From Lactococcus protaetiae (GTDB lineage: Bacteria > Bacillota > Bacilli > Lactobacillales > Streptococcaceae): 64,000 nucleotides of DNA. A model generated the notes under the pieces. It was not told where the DNA came from. It ran no database searches and was given only the letters and a program-made list of their open reading frames with translations. The stretch's first letter is position 1, and each line of letters starts with the position of its first letter. Below are positions 8,981 to 17,440 of the stretch, piece by piece. A program made the translations under genes and the position numbers. The stretch lies in the NCBI RefSeq assembly GCF_006965445.1, contig NZ_CP041356.1, forward strand, positions 1,054,001-1,118,000. The letters run 5' to 3'.

Positions 8981-9256
8981 ATGGCTAACAAACAAGATCT
9001 TATCGCTGAAGTTGCAGCAAAAACAGGATTGACTAAAAAAGATTCAGAAAAAGCAGTTAACGCTTTTGGTGAAGTTGTAACTGAATTCCTTGCAAAAGGT
9101 GAAAAAGTTCAATTGATTGGTTTCGGTACTTTTGAAACTCGTGAACGTGCAGCTCGTGAAGGCCGCAACCCACAAACTGGTGAAGCAATCAAAATCGATG
9201 CTACAGTTGTTCCTGCATTCAAAGCTGGTAAAGCATTGAAAGATGCAGTTAAATAA
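8981..9256 (+). CDS. hup: DNA-binding protein HU
   Basis: A 91-residue histone-like protein that bends and compacts DNA as a dimer. It has the N-terminal [19 protein letters not shown] helices and the signature [21 protein letters not shown] with the DNA-inserting Asn-Pro. An upstream ATG at 8936 is in frame but has no ribosome binding site, whereas TGGAGGA lies 11 bases before 8981, where the family's MANKQ sequence starts. Codon use is highly biased, as expected for an abundant protein. A strong terminator follows. Confidence 0.97.
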   Translation: MANKQDLIAEVAAKTGLTKKDSEKAVNAFGEVVTEFLAKGEKVQLIGFGTFETRERAAREGRNPQTGEAIKIDATVVPAFKAGKALKDAVK

Positions 9257-9274
9257 TTAGTTTATAAAAACTTC

Positions 9275-9304
9275 AAGTACCACGAATTTCCGTGGTACTT
9301 TTTG
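9275..9304 (+). terminator. Intrinsic terminator of hup
   Basis: AAGTACCACG and CGTGGTACTT form a 10-bp stem with a 6-base loop followed by TTTTG. Confidence 0.9.
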
Positions 9305-9306
9305 TT

Positions 9307-9633
9307 TTGTAAAAATGACTTAGCTTAGTACCATAGATAAAAAACAATTCAAAAGTCTGTGGCTAATTCTTGTCATAGTTGTCGAGCTTACCATGCCCCC
9401 AATTCTAAGAAGTTAAAGTGACAAGTCTTTGGAATCTTAGTCGTAAGATTTGGTACTTTAAGTCTGCAGATAAAAATTCAATGTTTTACTCAGTTGTGGT
9501 CATTTTTTGAGCGAGTGATGGTGGTTTATCTATCAAAAGTTACTGACAGATTCTTATCAGTAACTTTTTGCTGCTGACGGTCATAAAATTATGTTAAAAT
9601 AGATGAGTTGAATTCGAAAGAAGGATAAGGATA
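9307..9633. other. Intergenic region with a CTGACAG-type hairpin
   Basis: About 230 bases without recognisable content are followed by a hairpin with T-run at 9535-9569 (AAAAGTTACTGA...TCAGTAACTTTTT), built from the CTGACAG unit. A promoter-like pair TTGCTG...TAAAAT (about 9567-9600) precedes the cysteine desulfurase gene. Confidence 0.5.
9535..9569 (+). terminator. CTGACAG-type intrinsic terminator
   Basis: The stem AAAAGTTACTGA/TCAGTAACTTTT is followed by a T-run. No gene directly upstream needs it, so it may end an unrecognised transcript or be a repeat relic. Confidence 0.6.
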
Positions 9634-10779
9634 ATGATTTATTTAGACAATAGTGCAACGACAGCGATTGACCCGCAGGTCCTACGCACTTACATGGATG
9701 TGGCAACAAAAATGATGGGAAATCCATCAAGCTTGCACGCACTTGGCACTACTGCGACTCGACTTTTAGATGCTTCACGTCGGCAGATTGCTGAGTTGCT
9801 TGGAGTTGGTCAACACGAGATTTTTTTTACAAGTGGTGGTACTGAGGGAGATAATTGGGTACTCAAGGGTGTAGCGTTTGAAAAGCGCCCTTATGGTAAG
9901 CACATTATCATATCAAGTATTGAACATCCTGCAGTTAAAAATACAGCAGAATGGCTTGCTACACAGGGTTTTGATGTGGATTTTGCTCCTGTCAGCACTG
10001 ATGGATTTGTCAAAATTGATGAATTGAAAAAATTGATTCGTGAAGATACGATTTTGATTTCTGTTATGGCGGTCAACAATGAAGTGGGCAGCATCCAGCC
10101 AATTAATGAAATTTCAGAGCTTCTAAAAGACAAACCAACCATTAGTTTTCATGTGGATGCCGTACAAGCGATTGGGAAAATTCCTGTCAGTGAATTTATG
10201 ACTGACATAGTGGATTTTGTGACATTGTCAGCGCATAAATTTCACGGTCCACGTGGTGTCGGAATTGTGGTGGTCAAGTCTGGCAAACGCTTGACACCGC
10301 TCTTACATGGTGGAGGTCAGGAGATGAATCGTCGTTCTACCACTGAAAATCTGGCAGGTATTGCAGCGACATCAAAAGCATTACGCTTTGTATTGACAGA
10401 TGATGAAGCCAAGCGAAATAAAGTTCATGCGATGAAGCAAATCATTTTTGACGAGCTGAAACAGCATAAAAAGGTCATTCTATTTAGTAAAATGGATGGT
10501 TTTGTGCCAAATATTTTGACTTTTGGTATCCGTGGTGTGCGTGGCGAGGTCGTTGTTCATGCATTTGAAAAGCATGATATTTATATCTCTACAACGAGCG
10601 CGTGTAGCTCTAAGAAAAATGCAGCTGCAAGTACTCTAGTTGCAATGAATACACCAAGCAAGTTGGCGACTAGTGCAGTTAGAATCAGTCTTGATGCAAC
10701 AAATAACATGGCAGAAATTGAGCAGTTTCTGACAGTTTTCAGACAAATTTATCAAGAACTTGAAAAAGTGAGTGGATGA
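9634..10779 (+). CDS. Cysteine desulfurase (NifS/IscS family)
   Basis: A 381-residue PLP enzyme that removes sulfur from L-cysteine as a persulfide for thio-cofactors, tRNA thiolation or Fe-S assembly. It shows EIFFTSGGTEGDN (cofactor phosphate contact), SAHKFHGPRGVG with the PLP lysine Lys202, and TTSACSSK with the catalytic Cys324 on the mobile loop. It is a type I NifS-like protein, often paired with thiI in lactic acid bacteria; thiI is not next to it here, as a terminator and a convergent gene follow. AGGATAAGGA is the ribosome binding site. Confidence 0.93.
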   Translation: MIYLDNSATTAIDPQVLRTYMDVATKMMGNPSSLHALGTTATRLLDASRRQIAELLGVGQHEIFFTSGGTEGDNWVLKGVAFEKRPYGKHIIISSIEHPAVKNTAEWLATQGFDVDFAPVSTDGFVKIDELKKLIREDTILISVMAVNNEVGSIQPINEISELLKDKPTISFHVDAVQAIGKIPVSEFMTDIVDFVTLSAHKFHGPRGVGIVVVKSGKRLTPLLHGGGQEMNRRSTTENLAGIAATSKALRFVLTDDEAKRNKVHAMKQIIFDELKQHKKVILFSKMDGFVPNILTFGIRGVRGEVVVHAFEKHDIYISTTSACSSKKNAAASTLVAMNTPSKLATSAVRISLDATNNMAEIEQFLTVFRQIYQELEKVSG

Positions 10780-11002
10780 TTAAGATGTGAGGGGCGCTCG
10801 CTTTACAAAAACGTTGCAATGAATCTCATTGCAACGTTTTTATTTTTCAGCATTTTAGAACAGTCAAGTTCATACTTTATAATTGAGTTCAGGGTGCTGG
10901 AAATTAGTAAAAATTGACAAATTATAGAACAGTGCTTTCGCATGAACCTGTAATTTCCTAATTTTCCTAATTTCAGAACGAGCGCCCCTCACATCTTAAT
11001 CA
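10777..11002. repeat. 226-bp segment bounded by a perfect 24-bp inverted repeat
   Basis: Bases 10777-10800 are the exact reverse complement of 10979-11002 (core GATGTGAGGGGCGCTCG). The two copies sit directly at the ends of the convergent cysteine desulfurase and oligopeptide-binding genes, and the left copy contains the desulfurase stop codon. The interior has an intrinsic terminator (10807-10846) and otherwise AT-rich DNA with no gene. It could be a miniature inverted-repeat element or a large hairpin protecting both 3' ends. Confidence 0.8.
10807..10846. terminator. Bidirectional intrinsic terminator
   Basis: AAAACGTTGCAATGA and TCATTGCAACGTTTT form a 15-bp stem, followed by a T-run on the plus strand and preceded by A residues. 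It can serve both convergent genes. Confidence 0.9.
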
Positions 11003-12658
11003 TTATTTTGATAAATGTGCATGACGTAAATCAAAAATCATGGCGGAGTTATAGGTTGAAACACCCGAAAGTTTAGGATTCATCAAAAGTGATACAGATT
11101 CTGTGGCAAGTGGTAAAACGTTTGAGTTCTTGTAGAGTTCATTTTCTGCAGCCTTATAATCAGCATAACGTTTGCTTGCGTTTAGAACATCAGGAGCAGT
11201 CGTAGCAGCAGTGTAGGCTTTGTCAAAAGCACTATTACTTACTAAGCCGTTATTCATCGTACTTCCCGTGACAAAATTCATCAAAAAGTCAGAAGGTTCA
11301 TTGTAATCAGCACCCCAACTTGTCAAAAGAATTTGGAAATTATGATTTTGTGCATCTTTAAGACGTTGAGCTGCGGGGACAAGATTTTCGTTGATTGTAA
11401 GTCCAGGGAGTGCTTTTTCTAAGTTGCCTTTGAGATAATCTACAGCTGATTTGGCAAAAGTATTATCGCTTGCCCCCTCGAGATCAAGGGTCAATGAAGT
11501 TTTTCCGAGTTCTTTCAAACCTTCTTTGAAAAGTGTAGCAGCTTTTGTAGCATCATAAGTATAAGGTTGAGCTGCATATGTTGCAAAATCTTCACCATTT
11601 GGCGCAGTATCAAGCTTTTTAGGTGTTACAGTATTGGCGATAGAAAAGCTTGGTGCAATACTTGAAAGGAGTGCTTTACGATTAGTTGCAAGGTTTAGCG
11701 CTTCACGAATTTTATCATTTGAAAGTGCTGGAACTTTTCCTGATTGATTGTATTCGAGGACATCCACTCTTGGAGAAGATAGTGTTTTGTAGCCTTTGGT
11801 GTCCTTGTTTGCAGCAACGAGTTCGGGTGTTGAAAGGTCGGCAACATCAAGTTTTCCTGATTTGTAAAGACTTACTGCTGTTGTAGGATTATTGACGATT
11901 TGGTAAGAAACACCAGGGATTTTAACGTTTTTAGCGTCATAGAAATTATCATTTTTTACAATTGAGAAGTTTTTATTTGTTCCCGTCCAATTATCTTTAC
12001 CTTTGACAAACTTGAATGCACCATTATAAAGTGTGGTATCAGAAGAAGTCCCATATTTGCTTCCCATTTTTTTGACAAAAGCTTGATTAACTGGATAATA
12101 AGCAGGCAGTGTCAATAATTTTTCAAAATATGGGGTTGGAGTAGCTAGTGTGATGACCAGATGTGTGGCATCAATCGCTTTGATTCCTAGTGAATTTACA
12201 GGTTTTTTACCTGTCATGACAGCATTTGCGTTCGCTACTGGACTGAGCGCAAAGGCGTATTCTGAACCCGTCTTGGGGTCAACTGTCCGTTGCCAACCAT
12301 AAACAAAATCTTGAGCTGTGAGTTTAGCACCATTCGACCATTTAAGGCCATCGCGTAAAGTGACATTGTAGGTCAAACCATCTTTTGAAACATCAATTGA
12401 TTTTGCGAGGTCATTGACAGGTTTAGCATCCATATTCCAGCGGACAAGCCCTGCATCAACATTGAGCAAAACATCAATAGAATTGACATCAGCAGCAGTA
12501 CTAGTGTCAAGTGTCAAGATATCCGTTCCAAAACTGTAATTCACATTGCGACTCGTTGCGCTAGTCTTGTTGTCAGCATTTCCACAAGCTGTCAGTATGC
12601 TGACAGCAGAAAGAGTAACGAGTGTCAAAGCGCTTATTTTATATTTATTCATGGTCAA
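11003..12658 (-). CDS. Peptide ABC transporter substrate-binding lipoprotein (OppA/DppA-like), copy 1
   Basis: An extracellular lipoprotein of about 550 residues that binds peptides for an ABC importer. The signal peptide ends in a lipobox LTAC near residue 25, and the SBP family 5 signature appears as NVTLRDGLKWSNGAKLTAQDFVYGWQRTVDP near residues 100-130. It is an orphan: no permease or ATPase gene is adjacent. The neighbour at 12992-14638 is a paralogue with roughly two-thirds identical residues, so this is a tandem duplication. A TTG at 12658 is 9 bases from AAGGA, while the in-frame ATG at 12652 is about 15 away; the TTG start is preferred on spacing. An 18-bp CTGTCAG palindrome lies in the lipobox region. 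Confidence 0.92.
   Translation of the reverse strand: MTMNKYKISALTLVTLSAVSILTACGNADNKTSATSRNVNYSFGTDILTLDTSTAADVNSIDVLLNVDAGLVRWNMDAKPVNDLAKSIDVSKDGLTYNVTLRDGLKWSNGAKLTAQDFVYGWQRTVDPKTGSEYAFALSPVANANAVMTGKKPVNSLGIKAIDATHLVITLATPTPYFEKLLTLPAYYPVNQAFVKKMGSKYGTSSDTTLYNGAFKFVKGKDNWTGTNKNFSIVKNDNFYDAKNVKIPGVSYQIVNNPTTAVSLYKSGKLDVADLSTPELVAANKDTKGYKTLSSPRVDVLEYNQSGKVPALSNDKIREALNLATNRKALLSSIAPSFSIANTVTPKKLDTAPNGEDFATYAAQPYTYDATKAATLFKEGLKELGKTSLTLDLEGASDNTFAKSAVDYLKGNLEKALPGLTINENLVPAAQRLKDAQNHNFQILLTSWGADYNEPSDFLMNFVTGSTMNNGLVSNSAFDKAYTAATTAPDVLNASKRYADYKAAENELYKNSNVLPLATESVSLLMNPKLSGVSTYNSAMIFDLRHAHLSK
12589..12606. repeat. 18-bp CTGTCAG palindrome in the signal-peptide region
   Basis: CTGTCAGTATGCTGACAG lies inside the coding region of the first peptide-binding lipoprotein. 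Apart from the central TATG/CATA it is symmetric. The same 18-mer occurs at 54079, and its reverse complement at 43306 and 56119. Confidence 0.9.
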
Positions 12659-12684
12659 TTAAATTTTTCCTTTTTCTAATTTTG

Positions 12685-12722
12685 CACATTATAAGTATAA
12701 TGTGTGTTTAATAAAATGTCAA
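12685..12722 (-). promoter_or_regulatory. Promoter with a palindromic operator over the -10 box
   Basis: On the minus strand TTGACA (12717-12722) and TATACT (12694-12699) are separated by 17 bases, a near-consensus promoter for the gene ending at 11003. The -10 box lies inside a 20-bp inverted repeat, CACATTATA-AG-TATAATGTG (12685-12704), well placed for a repressor. It does not match the CodY box, so the regulator is unknown. Confidence 0.7.
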
Positions 12723-12774
12723 AGATTTTTTACGTTTTGTTTAAGAAGAAATTACTGACAAACAGAAAAAATCT

Positions 12775-12790
12775 CTGTCAGTACTGACAG
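12775..12790. repeat. CTGTCAGTACTGACAG palindrome, intergenic
   Basis: A perfect copy extended to a longer dyad by flanking TCT/AGA, between the two peptide-binding genes. It may act as a weak terminator for the gene to its right. Confidence 0.9.
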
Positions 12791-12815
12791 AGACATTATT
12801 TTGACTGATGAGATT

Positions 12816-12997
12816 ATTGAAGTAAGTGCGTGCTAACACCCCCACCTAGGTGTAACAACTAGGATATCCGTAAGTTGCTAAAGCAACAACGGCTATCCTA
12901 TCTTAGGTAGGGGATGAAGCAGCACTAACTTTGAATTTCGTCTGACTAAATTCAGTGGGGAGTTGAAACTCCCACTGAATAAGTCTTGACTTCATTT
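12816..12997 (-). repeat. Mosaic intergenic element 3 (type II ends, reversed)
   Basis: Read on the minus strand it begins with ATGAAGTCAAGACTTATTCAG and ends with GCACGCACTTAC. It includes CCCACCT/AGGTAGGGG stem modules and the hairpin GTTGC-TAAA-GCAAC. Its first bases supply the TGA stop codon of the upstream peptide-binding gene. Confidence 0.8.
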
Positions 12998-14638
12998 AGC
13001 AAAAGAAGCATTACGTAAATCATAAATCAAGCCAGAGTTGATCGTCGAAACTCCTTTGAGTTTGGGGTTCATCAAAATTGGGGTAGCGTGGGTATCAAGT
13101 GGATCAACATTTGCTTCTTCATAGAGTGCCTTTTCTGCAGCTTTATAATCAGCATAAAGTTTGTCAGGTTGAGTAATATCTGGTAGCGTTGAAGCAGCCT
13201 TCATTGCTTTATCATAGGCAGGATTATTAAATCGACCATCATTCATGGGGCTGCTTGAAACAAAGCTAGTCAAGAAATCTGAAGGCTCATTATAATCAGC
13301 ACCCCAACTTGAAACAATGATTTGGAAATTATTATTTTGTGCATCTTTAAGGCGTTGAGCCTTTGGTACGAGGACTTCATTAATCGTGAGACCGGGCAAT
13401 GCTGTTTCCAAGTCTTGCTTGAGATAATCTACAGCAGCTTTGTGGAAAGCATCATCACTATCACCCTCAAGATTTAGAGTAAGCGAACTTTTCCCTAGTT
13501 CTTTCAAGCCTGACTTAAATAAAGTCGCCGCTTTAGTTGCATCATAAGTATAAGGTTGAGCTGCGTATTTCGCGAAGTCCTCACCATTTGGTGCAACATC
13601 TAGTCCGTTTGGTGTAATGGTCTTGTTAATCGAATAGTACGGTGCAGCAGTATCAAGGAGTCCTTGACGGTTAGTTGCAAGATTAATTGCCTCACGAATT
13701 TTGAGATTAGAGAGTGCAGGTACTTTTCCTGATTGATTAAATTCAAGTGCATCAACACGAGGTGAAGAAAGGACTTTGTAACCTTTAGTATTTTTGTTTG
13801 AAGAAACGAGTTCAGGAGTATCAAGGACAGCTAAATCAAGTTTTCCTTGCTTATAAAGCTCAGCAGCAGTAGTCGTATTTGAGATAATTTGGTAAGTGAC
13901 ACCAGGTACTTTCACTTCTTTTGCATCATAGAAATTTGGATTTTTTACAAGTGAGTAGGTTTTATTTGTACCTGTCCAGCCTTTGTTTCCATTGGCAAAT
14001 TTGTAAGGCCCATCATAAAGTGTCTTATCAGATGTTGTGCCATAAGCTTTACCCTGTTTTTCAACAAATTTTTGATTGAGTGGATAAAAAGCTTGTTCGG
14101 TCATTAATTTTTCAAAATATGGGGTGGGAGTTGCAAGGGTGATGATCAGATGAGTATCATCTAACGCTTTGATACCAAGGCTCGAAGCTGGAGCTTTGCC
14201 AAGATTGATTGCTTCAGCATTTTTTACTGGGTAGAGTGCAGAAGCATATTCTGATGCTGTCTTTGGGTCAACCGTCCGTTGCCAGCCATACACAAAATCT
14301 TGTGCAGTCAATTTGTCACCATTTGACCATTTTAAACCAGAACGGAGTGTGACATTGTAAGTGAGTCCATCTTTTGAAATACTAATAGATTTTGCCAAAT
14401 CATTAGCAACATTTGCATTTTTATCAAAGCGAACTAAGCCAGATTCAACATTGAGCAAAGTATTGATTGAAGTAGCATCAGCGGCAAGACTTGAATCTAA
14501 TGTAAGAATATCGGAACTTAGACTGTACTGCACATTTCTGGAAGTTTCTGAAGCCGTGTTTTGATTACCGCAAGCACTCAGTAAAATAGCGGTAGAGAGT
14601 GAGAGGGCAGAAATAACAACAACTTTATATTTTTTCAT
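12992..14638 (-). CDS. Peptide ABC transporter substrate-binding lipoprotein (OppA/DppA-like), copy 2
   Basis: A 548-residue lipoprotein, paralogue of the next gene downstream. The signal peptide ends with the lipobox LSAC near residue 23, and the SBP family 5 signature NVTLRSGLKWSNGDKLTAQDFVYGW lies near residue 100. It would capture peptides outside the membrane for an importer encoded elsewhere, as no permease is adjacent. The start is clear: TTGGAGAAAATAA precedes the ATG. The stop codon TGA is formed with the first bases of mosaic element 3, so the original C-terminus could have been slightly different. A second mosaic element lies only about 35 bases upstream of the start. Confidence 0.92.
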   Translation of the reverse strand: MKKYKVVVISALSLSTAILLSACGNQNTASETSRNVQYSLSSDILTLDSSLAADATSINTLLNVESGLVRFDKNANVANDLAKSISISKDGLTYNVTLRSGLKWSNGDKLTAQDFVYGWQRTVDPKTASEYASALYPVKNAEAINLGKAPASSLGIKALDDTHLIITLATPTPYFEKLMTEQAFYPLNQKFVEKQGKAYGTTSDKTLYDGPYKFANGNKGWTGTNKTYSLVKNPNFYDAKEVKVPGVTYQIISNTTTAAELYKQGKLDLAVLDTPELVSSNKNTKGYKVLSSPRVDALEFNQSGKVPALSNLKIREAINLATNRQGLLDTAAPYYSINKTITPNGLDVAPNGEDFAKYAAQPYTYDATKAATLFKSGLKELGKSSLTLNLEGDSDDAFHKAAVDYLKQDLETALPGLTINEVLVPKAQRLKDAQNNNFQIIVSSWGADYNEPSDFLTSFVSSSPMNDGRFNNPAYDKAMKAASTLPDITQPDKLYADYKAAEKALYEEANVDPLDTHATPILMNPKLKGVSTINSGLIYDLRNASFAK

Positions 14639-14670
14639 TTATTTTCTCCAAATTTTCTTCATAAAGTTAA

Positions 14671-14800
14671 TTTTAACTTAGCAAGTGCGTGCTAATCCCC
14701 CACCTCTTAAAGGTGGGGATTAGCAGCACTAAGCTCTGCTTTCGTTCTACTAACATTGGTGGGGGAGAAAGAATCCCCCACCAATGAAGTAATCATTTTA
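14671..14800 (+). repeat. Mosaic intergenic element 4 (type I ends)
   Basis: Starts TTTTAACTTAGCAAGTGCGT and ends in CCACCAATGAAGTAATCA. The short middle contains CCCCCACCTCTTAAAGGTGGGG (a strong hairpin) and the GCAGCACTAAGCTCTGCTTT module shared with the blocks at 40.2, 59.8 and 60.9 kb. Confidence 0.85.
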
Positions 14801-14807
14801 ACGGATA

Positions 14808-14840
14808 AAAATCACTGACAGAATTTCTGTCAGTGATTTT
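14808..14840. terminator. CTGACAG-type terminator of cysK
   Basis: AAAATCACTGACAGA and TCTGTCAGTGATTTT form a 15-bp stem around a 3-base loop, flanked by A/T runs. It is made of the same CTGACAG units as the dispersed palindromes. Confidence 0.85.
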
Positions 14841-14842
14841 GG

Positions 14843-15787
14843 TCAGCTGTCAGTGATAGATTTATTCACCAAAATCATAGAGAACAGTTGACAAATAGCG
14901 TTCTCCATTGTCAGGGCTAGTGCAAGAACTTTTTTGCCTTTGCCCAATTTTTTAGCGACTTCAAGAGCAGCATAAATTGCAGCACCAGATGAGATACCAA
15001 CGAGGAAACCTTCTTTACCACCAAGCTCGCGAGAAGTCAAAATAGCATCGTCGGAAGCAACATCAATGACCTCGTCATAAGCTGTTGTATCAAGGTTTCC
15101 AGGTACAAAACCAGTTGAAATTCCTTGAATTTTATGTGGGCCAGGTTGACCACCTGAAAGAATTGCAGATTCACCAGCTTCAACCACGTAAGTTTTGATT
15201 GCTGGATTTGCTTTTTTGAGCGCACGAGAAACACCTGTGATAGTACCACCTGTTCCGGCACCAGCAACGAAAGCATCTAATCCGTCGGCACCAAAAGCTT
15301 CAAGAATTTCTGCACCAGTCGTTTCTTCGTGAATTTTCGGATTAGCCGAATTTTCAAATTGTTGTGGAAGGAACCAACCATTTTCTTCAGCAAAGCCTTG
15401 AGCTTTTGCGATGGCTGCTTTGATTCCTTCTGAACCTGGAGTTAATACTAATTTTGCACCATAAGCTTGAATTAATTTACGACGTTCAATTGAAACATTA
15501 TCAGGCATGACAATAACCACTTTATAACCTAGAGCAGCGCCAACGAAAGACAAACCAATTCCTGTATTTCCAGATGTAGGTTCAACAATTGTTCCACCAG
15601 GTGTGAGTTTACCGTCAGCTTCTGCTTGACGAATCATTGCAAGAGCAATACGGTCTTTTACAGACCCACCAGGATTAAAAGCTTCTAGTTTTACATAGAC
15701 ATCAGCACTATCTTCAGGAACATGTTGCAATTTTACAATTGGTGTGTGACCAATCAAATCAGTAATGTTTTCATAAATCTTTGCCAT
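14843..15787 (-). CDS. cysK: Cysteine synthase A, frameshifted near the C-terminus
   Basis: O-acetylserine sulfhydrylase, a PLP enzyme making L-cysteine from O-acetylserine and sulfide. The PLP lysine is Lys44 in [19 protein letters not shown] binds substrate and GTGGT contacts the cofactor phosphate. The last about 25 residues ([12 protein letters not shown]...) do not look like CysK. In the next frame the same bases encode [16 protein letters not shown] followed by a stop at 14862, the expected family ending, so one C is missing near 14930 (ccct instead of cccct). This is either a sequencing error or a recent mutation. Ribosome binding site AGAGGTG lies 8 bases before the ATG. Confidence 0.93.
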   Translation of the reverse strand: MAKIYENITDLIGHTPIVKLQHVPEDSADVYVKLEAFNPGGSVKDRIALAMIRQAEADGKLTPGGTIVEPTSGNTGIGLSFVGAALGYKVVIVMPDNVSIERRKLIQAYGAKLVLTPGSEGIKAAIAKAQGFAEENGWFLPQQFENSANPKIHEETTGAEILEAFGADGLDAFVAGAGTGGTITGVSRALKKANPAIKTYVVEAGESAILSGGQPGPHKIQGISTGFVPGNLDTTAYDEVIDVASDDAILTSRELGGKEGFLVGISSGAAIYAALEVAKKLGKGKKVLALALTMENAICQLFSMILVNKSITDS

Positions 15788-15905
15788 AATTTTTCACCTC
15801 TAAAATATAGAAATTTGATACACTATTATTATAAAGCGAAAAAATATATTTTGCGCGAAACAAGTCTTATCATGGTATTAAAAAATTTTTATTGCCCTTT
15901 ATGAA

Positions 15906-15957
15906 ATGAAGTCAAGACTTATTCAGTGTGAGTTAGCACGCACTTACTTCGATAAAA
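15906..15957 (+). repeat. Mosaic element 5, minimal form with both type II ends
   Basis: Only 52 bp: ATGAAGTCAAGACTTATTCAG joined by a few bases to TAGCACGCACTTACTTCGATAA. It defines the two ends of the larger type II blocks, with no hairpin cassettes in between. Confidence 0.85.
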
Positions 15958-15972
15958 TGAAAACCCAATCAC

Positions 15973-16001
15973 TTTACAAAATGCTAAAAAATTCTTATAC
16001 T
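15973..16001 (+). promoter_or_regulatory. Putative promoter of the autolysin gene
   Basis: TTTACA (15973-15978) and TATACT (15996-16001), spacer 17, about 90 bases upstream of the ATG. Confidence 0.55.
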
Positions 16002-16090
16002 AATAGGTAACTATAAAAGAAAATCAGCTCAGTATGATGAAGGAAATTTTGTTCAAATCATGCTAGAAATTGAAAATCAGAGGAGCCTTG

Positions 16091-17152
16091 ATGAAAAATA
16101 AATATAAACTAGCCTTGGGAGCGTCTATCGTTGCTTTAGCGAGCCTTGGTGGTATTAAAGTCCATGCCTCGTCAGTTCAGGAAATTGTCAATGCGGCTGT
16201 GCCAGTCGCAAATGAGTATGGACTTTATCCATCGGTCATGATTGCCCAAGGTATTTTGGAATCTAATGGAGGGCAAAGCGCCCTTGCGAGTAATTATAAC
16301 AATATTTTTGGAGTGAAATACACTTCAGGAACTCCTGTTTATCTACCAACCCAAGAGTATCTTAATGGTCAGATGACGAATGTTGTGGAACCTTTTCAAG
16401 CTTATGCCTCTATTTATGAGGCTTGCTTAGCACAAGCAGAGCTACTCAGAAGTTCATCTTATTATTCAGGAGCTTGGCGTGAGAATACAAGTTCTTACGT
16501 TGACGCTACTGCTTGGCTTCAGGGAAGATATGCGACAGATCCGAACTATGCTGCAAAATTAAATAATTTGATTTCTGAACTTGGGTTGAGTGTTTATGAT
16601 CAGGGTGGTGAAATTTCAGCGTCGCAGACAAGTATGACAAGCTCTTCAGTAGGAAATTACAAAGTTCAAGAAGGCGATACATTGTCAATGATTGCTGCGC
16701 AATATGGAACGACAGTAGATGCACTAGTTTCTGCAAACGATTTGGAGAATGCTAATGATATTCATGTTGGTGAAGTGTTGCAGATTGCTTCTTCTTCAAG
16801 TGCAGGTAGCTCATCAACTACTTCTTCACAAGCAGGGAATTATACCGTACAATCTGGAGATAGTCTTTACTCCATTGCCGAACAATATGGGACGACAGTT
16901 TCTGCGATTATGTCGGCTAATAATATCTATGATATTGCTACAACGCTTCAAGTGGGTCAGAGCCTTCAAATTCCAGCGGGAAGCTCTACGAGTACAGTAA
17001 GTAGTATAAGCTCAAATAGTTACACCATACAAAATGGTGACAGCCTTTATTCAATCGCAACAGCAAATGGAATGACAGCAGACCAGTTAGCAGCGATTAA
17101 CGGTTTTGGATTAGACCAAATGATTCATCCAGGACAAACGATTCAAATTTAA
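16091..17152 (+). CDS. Peptidoglycan N-acetylglucosaminidase with three LysM repeats (AcmD-like)
   Basis: A secreted cell-wall hydrolase of 353 residues. It has a signal peptide ending around VHA (residue 26), a GH73-type glucosaminidase domain with MIAQGILESNGG (catalytic Glu near residue 57) and LQGRYATDPNYAAKLN, then three LysM domains (about 190-235, 252-297 and 308-353) separated by Ser/Thr-rich linkers, which bind peptidoglycan. The layout matches the lactococcal AcmA family; length, three repeats and few basic residues resemble AcmD rather than AcmA. AGAGGAG lies 5 bases before the chosen ATG; an in-frame ATG at 16070 has no such signal. The stop codon lies in the first bases of mosaic element 6. 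Confidence 0.9.
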   Translation: MKNKYKLALGASIVALASLGGIKVHASSVQEIVNAAVPVANEYGLYPSVMIAQGILESNGGQSALASNYNNIFGVKYTSGTPVYLPTQEYLNGQMTNVVEPFQAYASIYEACLAQAELLRSSSYYSGAWRENTSSYVDATAWLQGRYATDPNYAAKLNNLISELGLSVYDQGGEISASQTSMTSSSVGNYKVQEGDTLSMIAAQYGTTVDALVSANDLENANDIHVGEVLQIASSSSAGSSSTTSSQAGNYTVQSGDSLYSIAEQYGTTVSAIMSANNIYDIATTLQVGQSLQIPAGSSTSTVSSISSNSYTIQNGDSLYSIATANGMTADQLAAINGFGLDQMIHPGQTIQI

Positions 17153-17377
17153 CCTAGCAAGTGCGTGCGATCTCCGCTACGGTGCTACGTGCTTCACACG
17201 CCGTTCTATGAACGATGAACGGTCTATGCAACTTCGTTGCTCCGCTGTCCGTTTGCTTGGCTGCTAAAGCAGCAAGAGCAAAAGGCAAAGCGATAAGGCA
17301 AAATGACAATCTCTGCTTTCGTTCTACATAACATTGGTGGTGGGAAAATGATCCATCAATGTTAGAATCACTTCAAT
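17150..17377 (+). repeat. Mosaic intergenic element 6 (type I ends)
   Basis: Starts AACCTAGCAAGTGCGTGC and ends with AGAATCACTTCAA. The middle holds ATCTCCGCTACGGTGCTACG, the CCGTTCTATGAACG arm pair, GCAACTTCGTTGC, the hairpin GCTGC-TAAA-GCAGC and the GAGCAAAAGGCAAAGCG module. Confidence 0.85.
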
Positions 17378-17381
17378 GAAA

Positions 17382-17414
17382 AAAATCACTGACAGAAAAT
17401 TTTGTCAGTGATTT
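17382..17414. terminator. CTGACAG-type terminator
   Basis: AAATCACTGACAGAAAA and TTTTGTCAGTGATTT form the stem, with T-rich DNA following. It sits between the autolysin element and the convergent metallo-hydrolase gene. A further CTGTCAG-like palindrome follows at 17421-17436. Confidence 0.8.
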
Positions 17415-17440
17415 TATTTTTGTCAGTATGCTGACGAATG

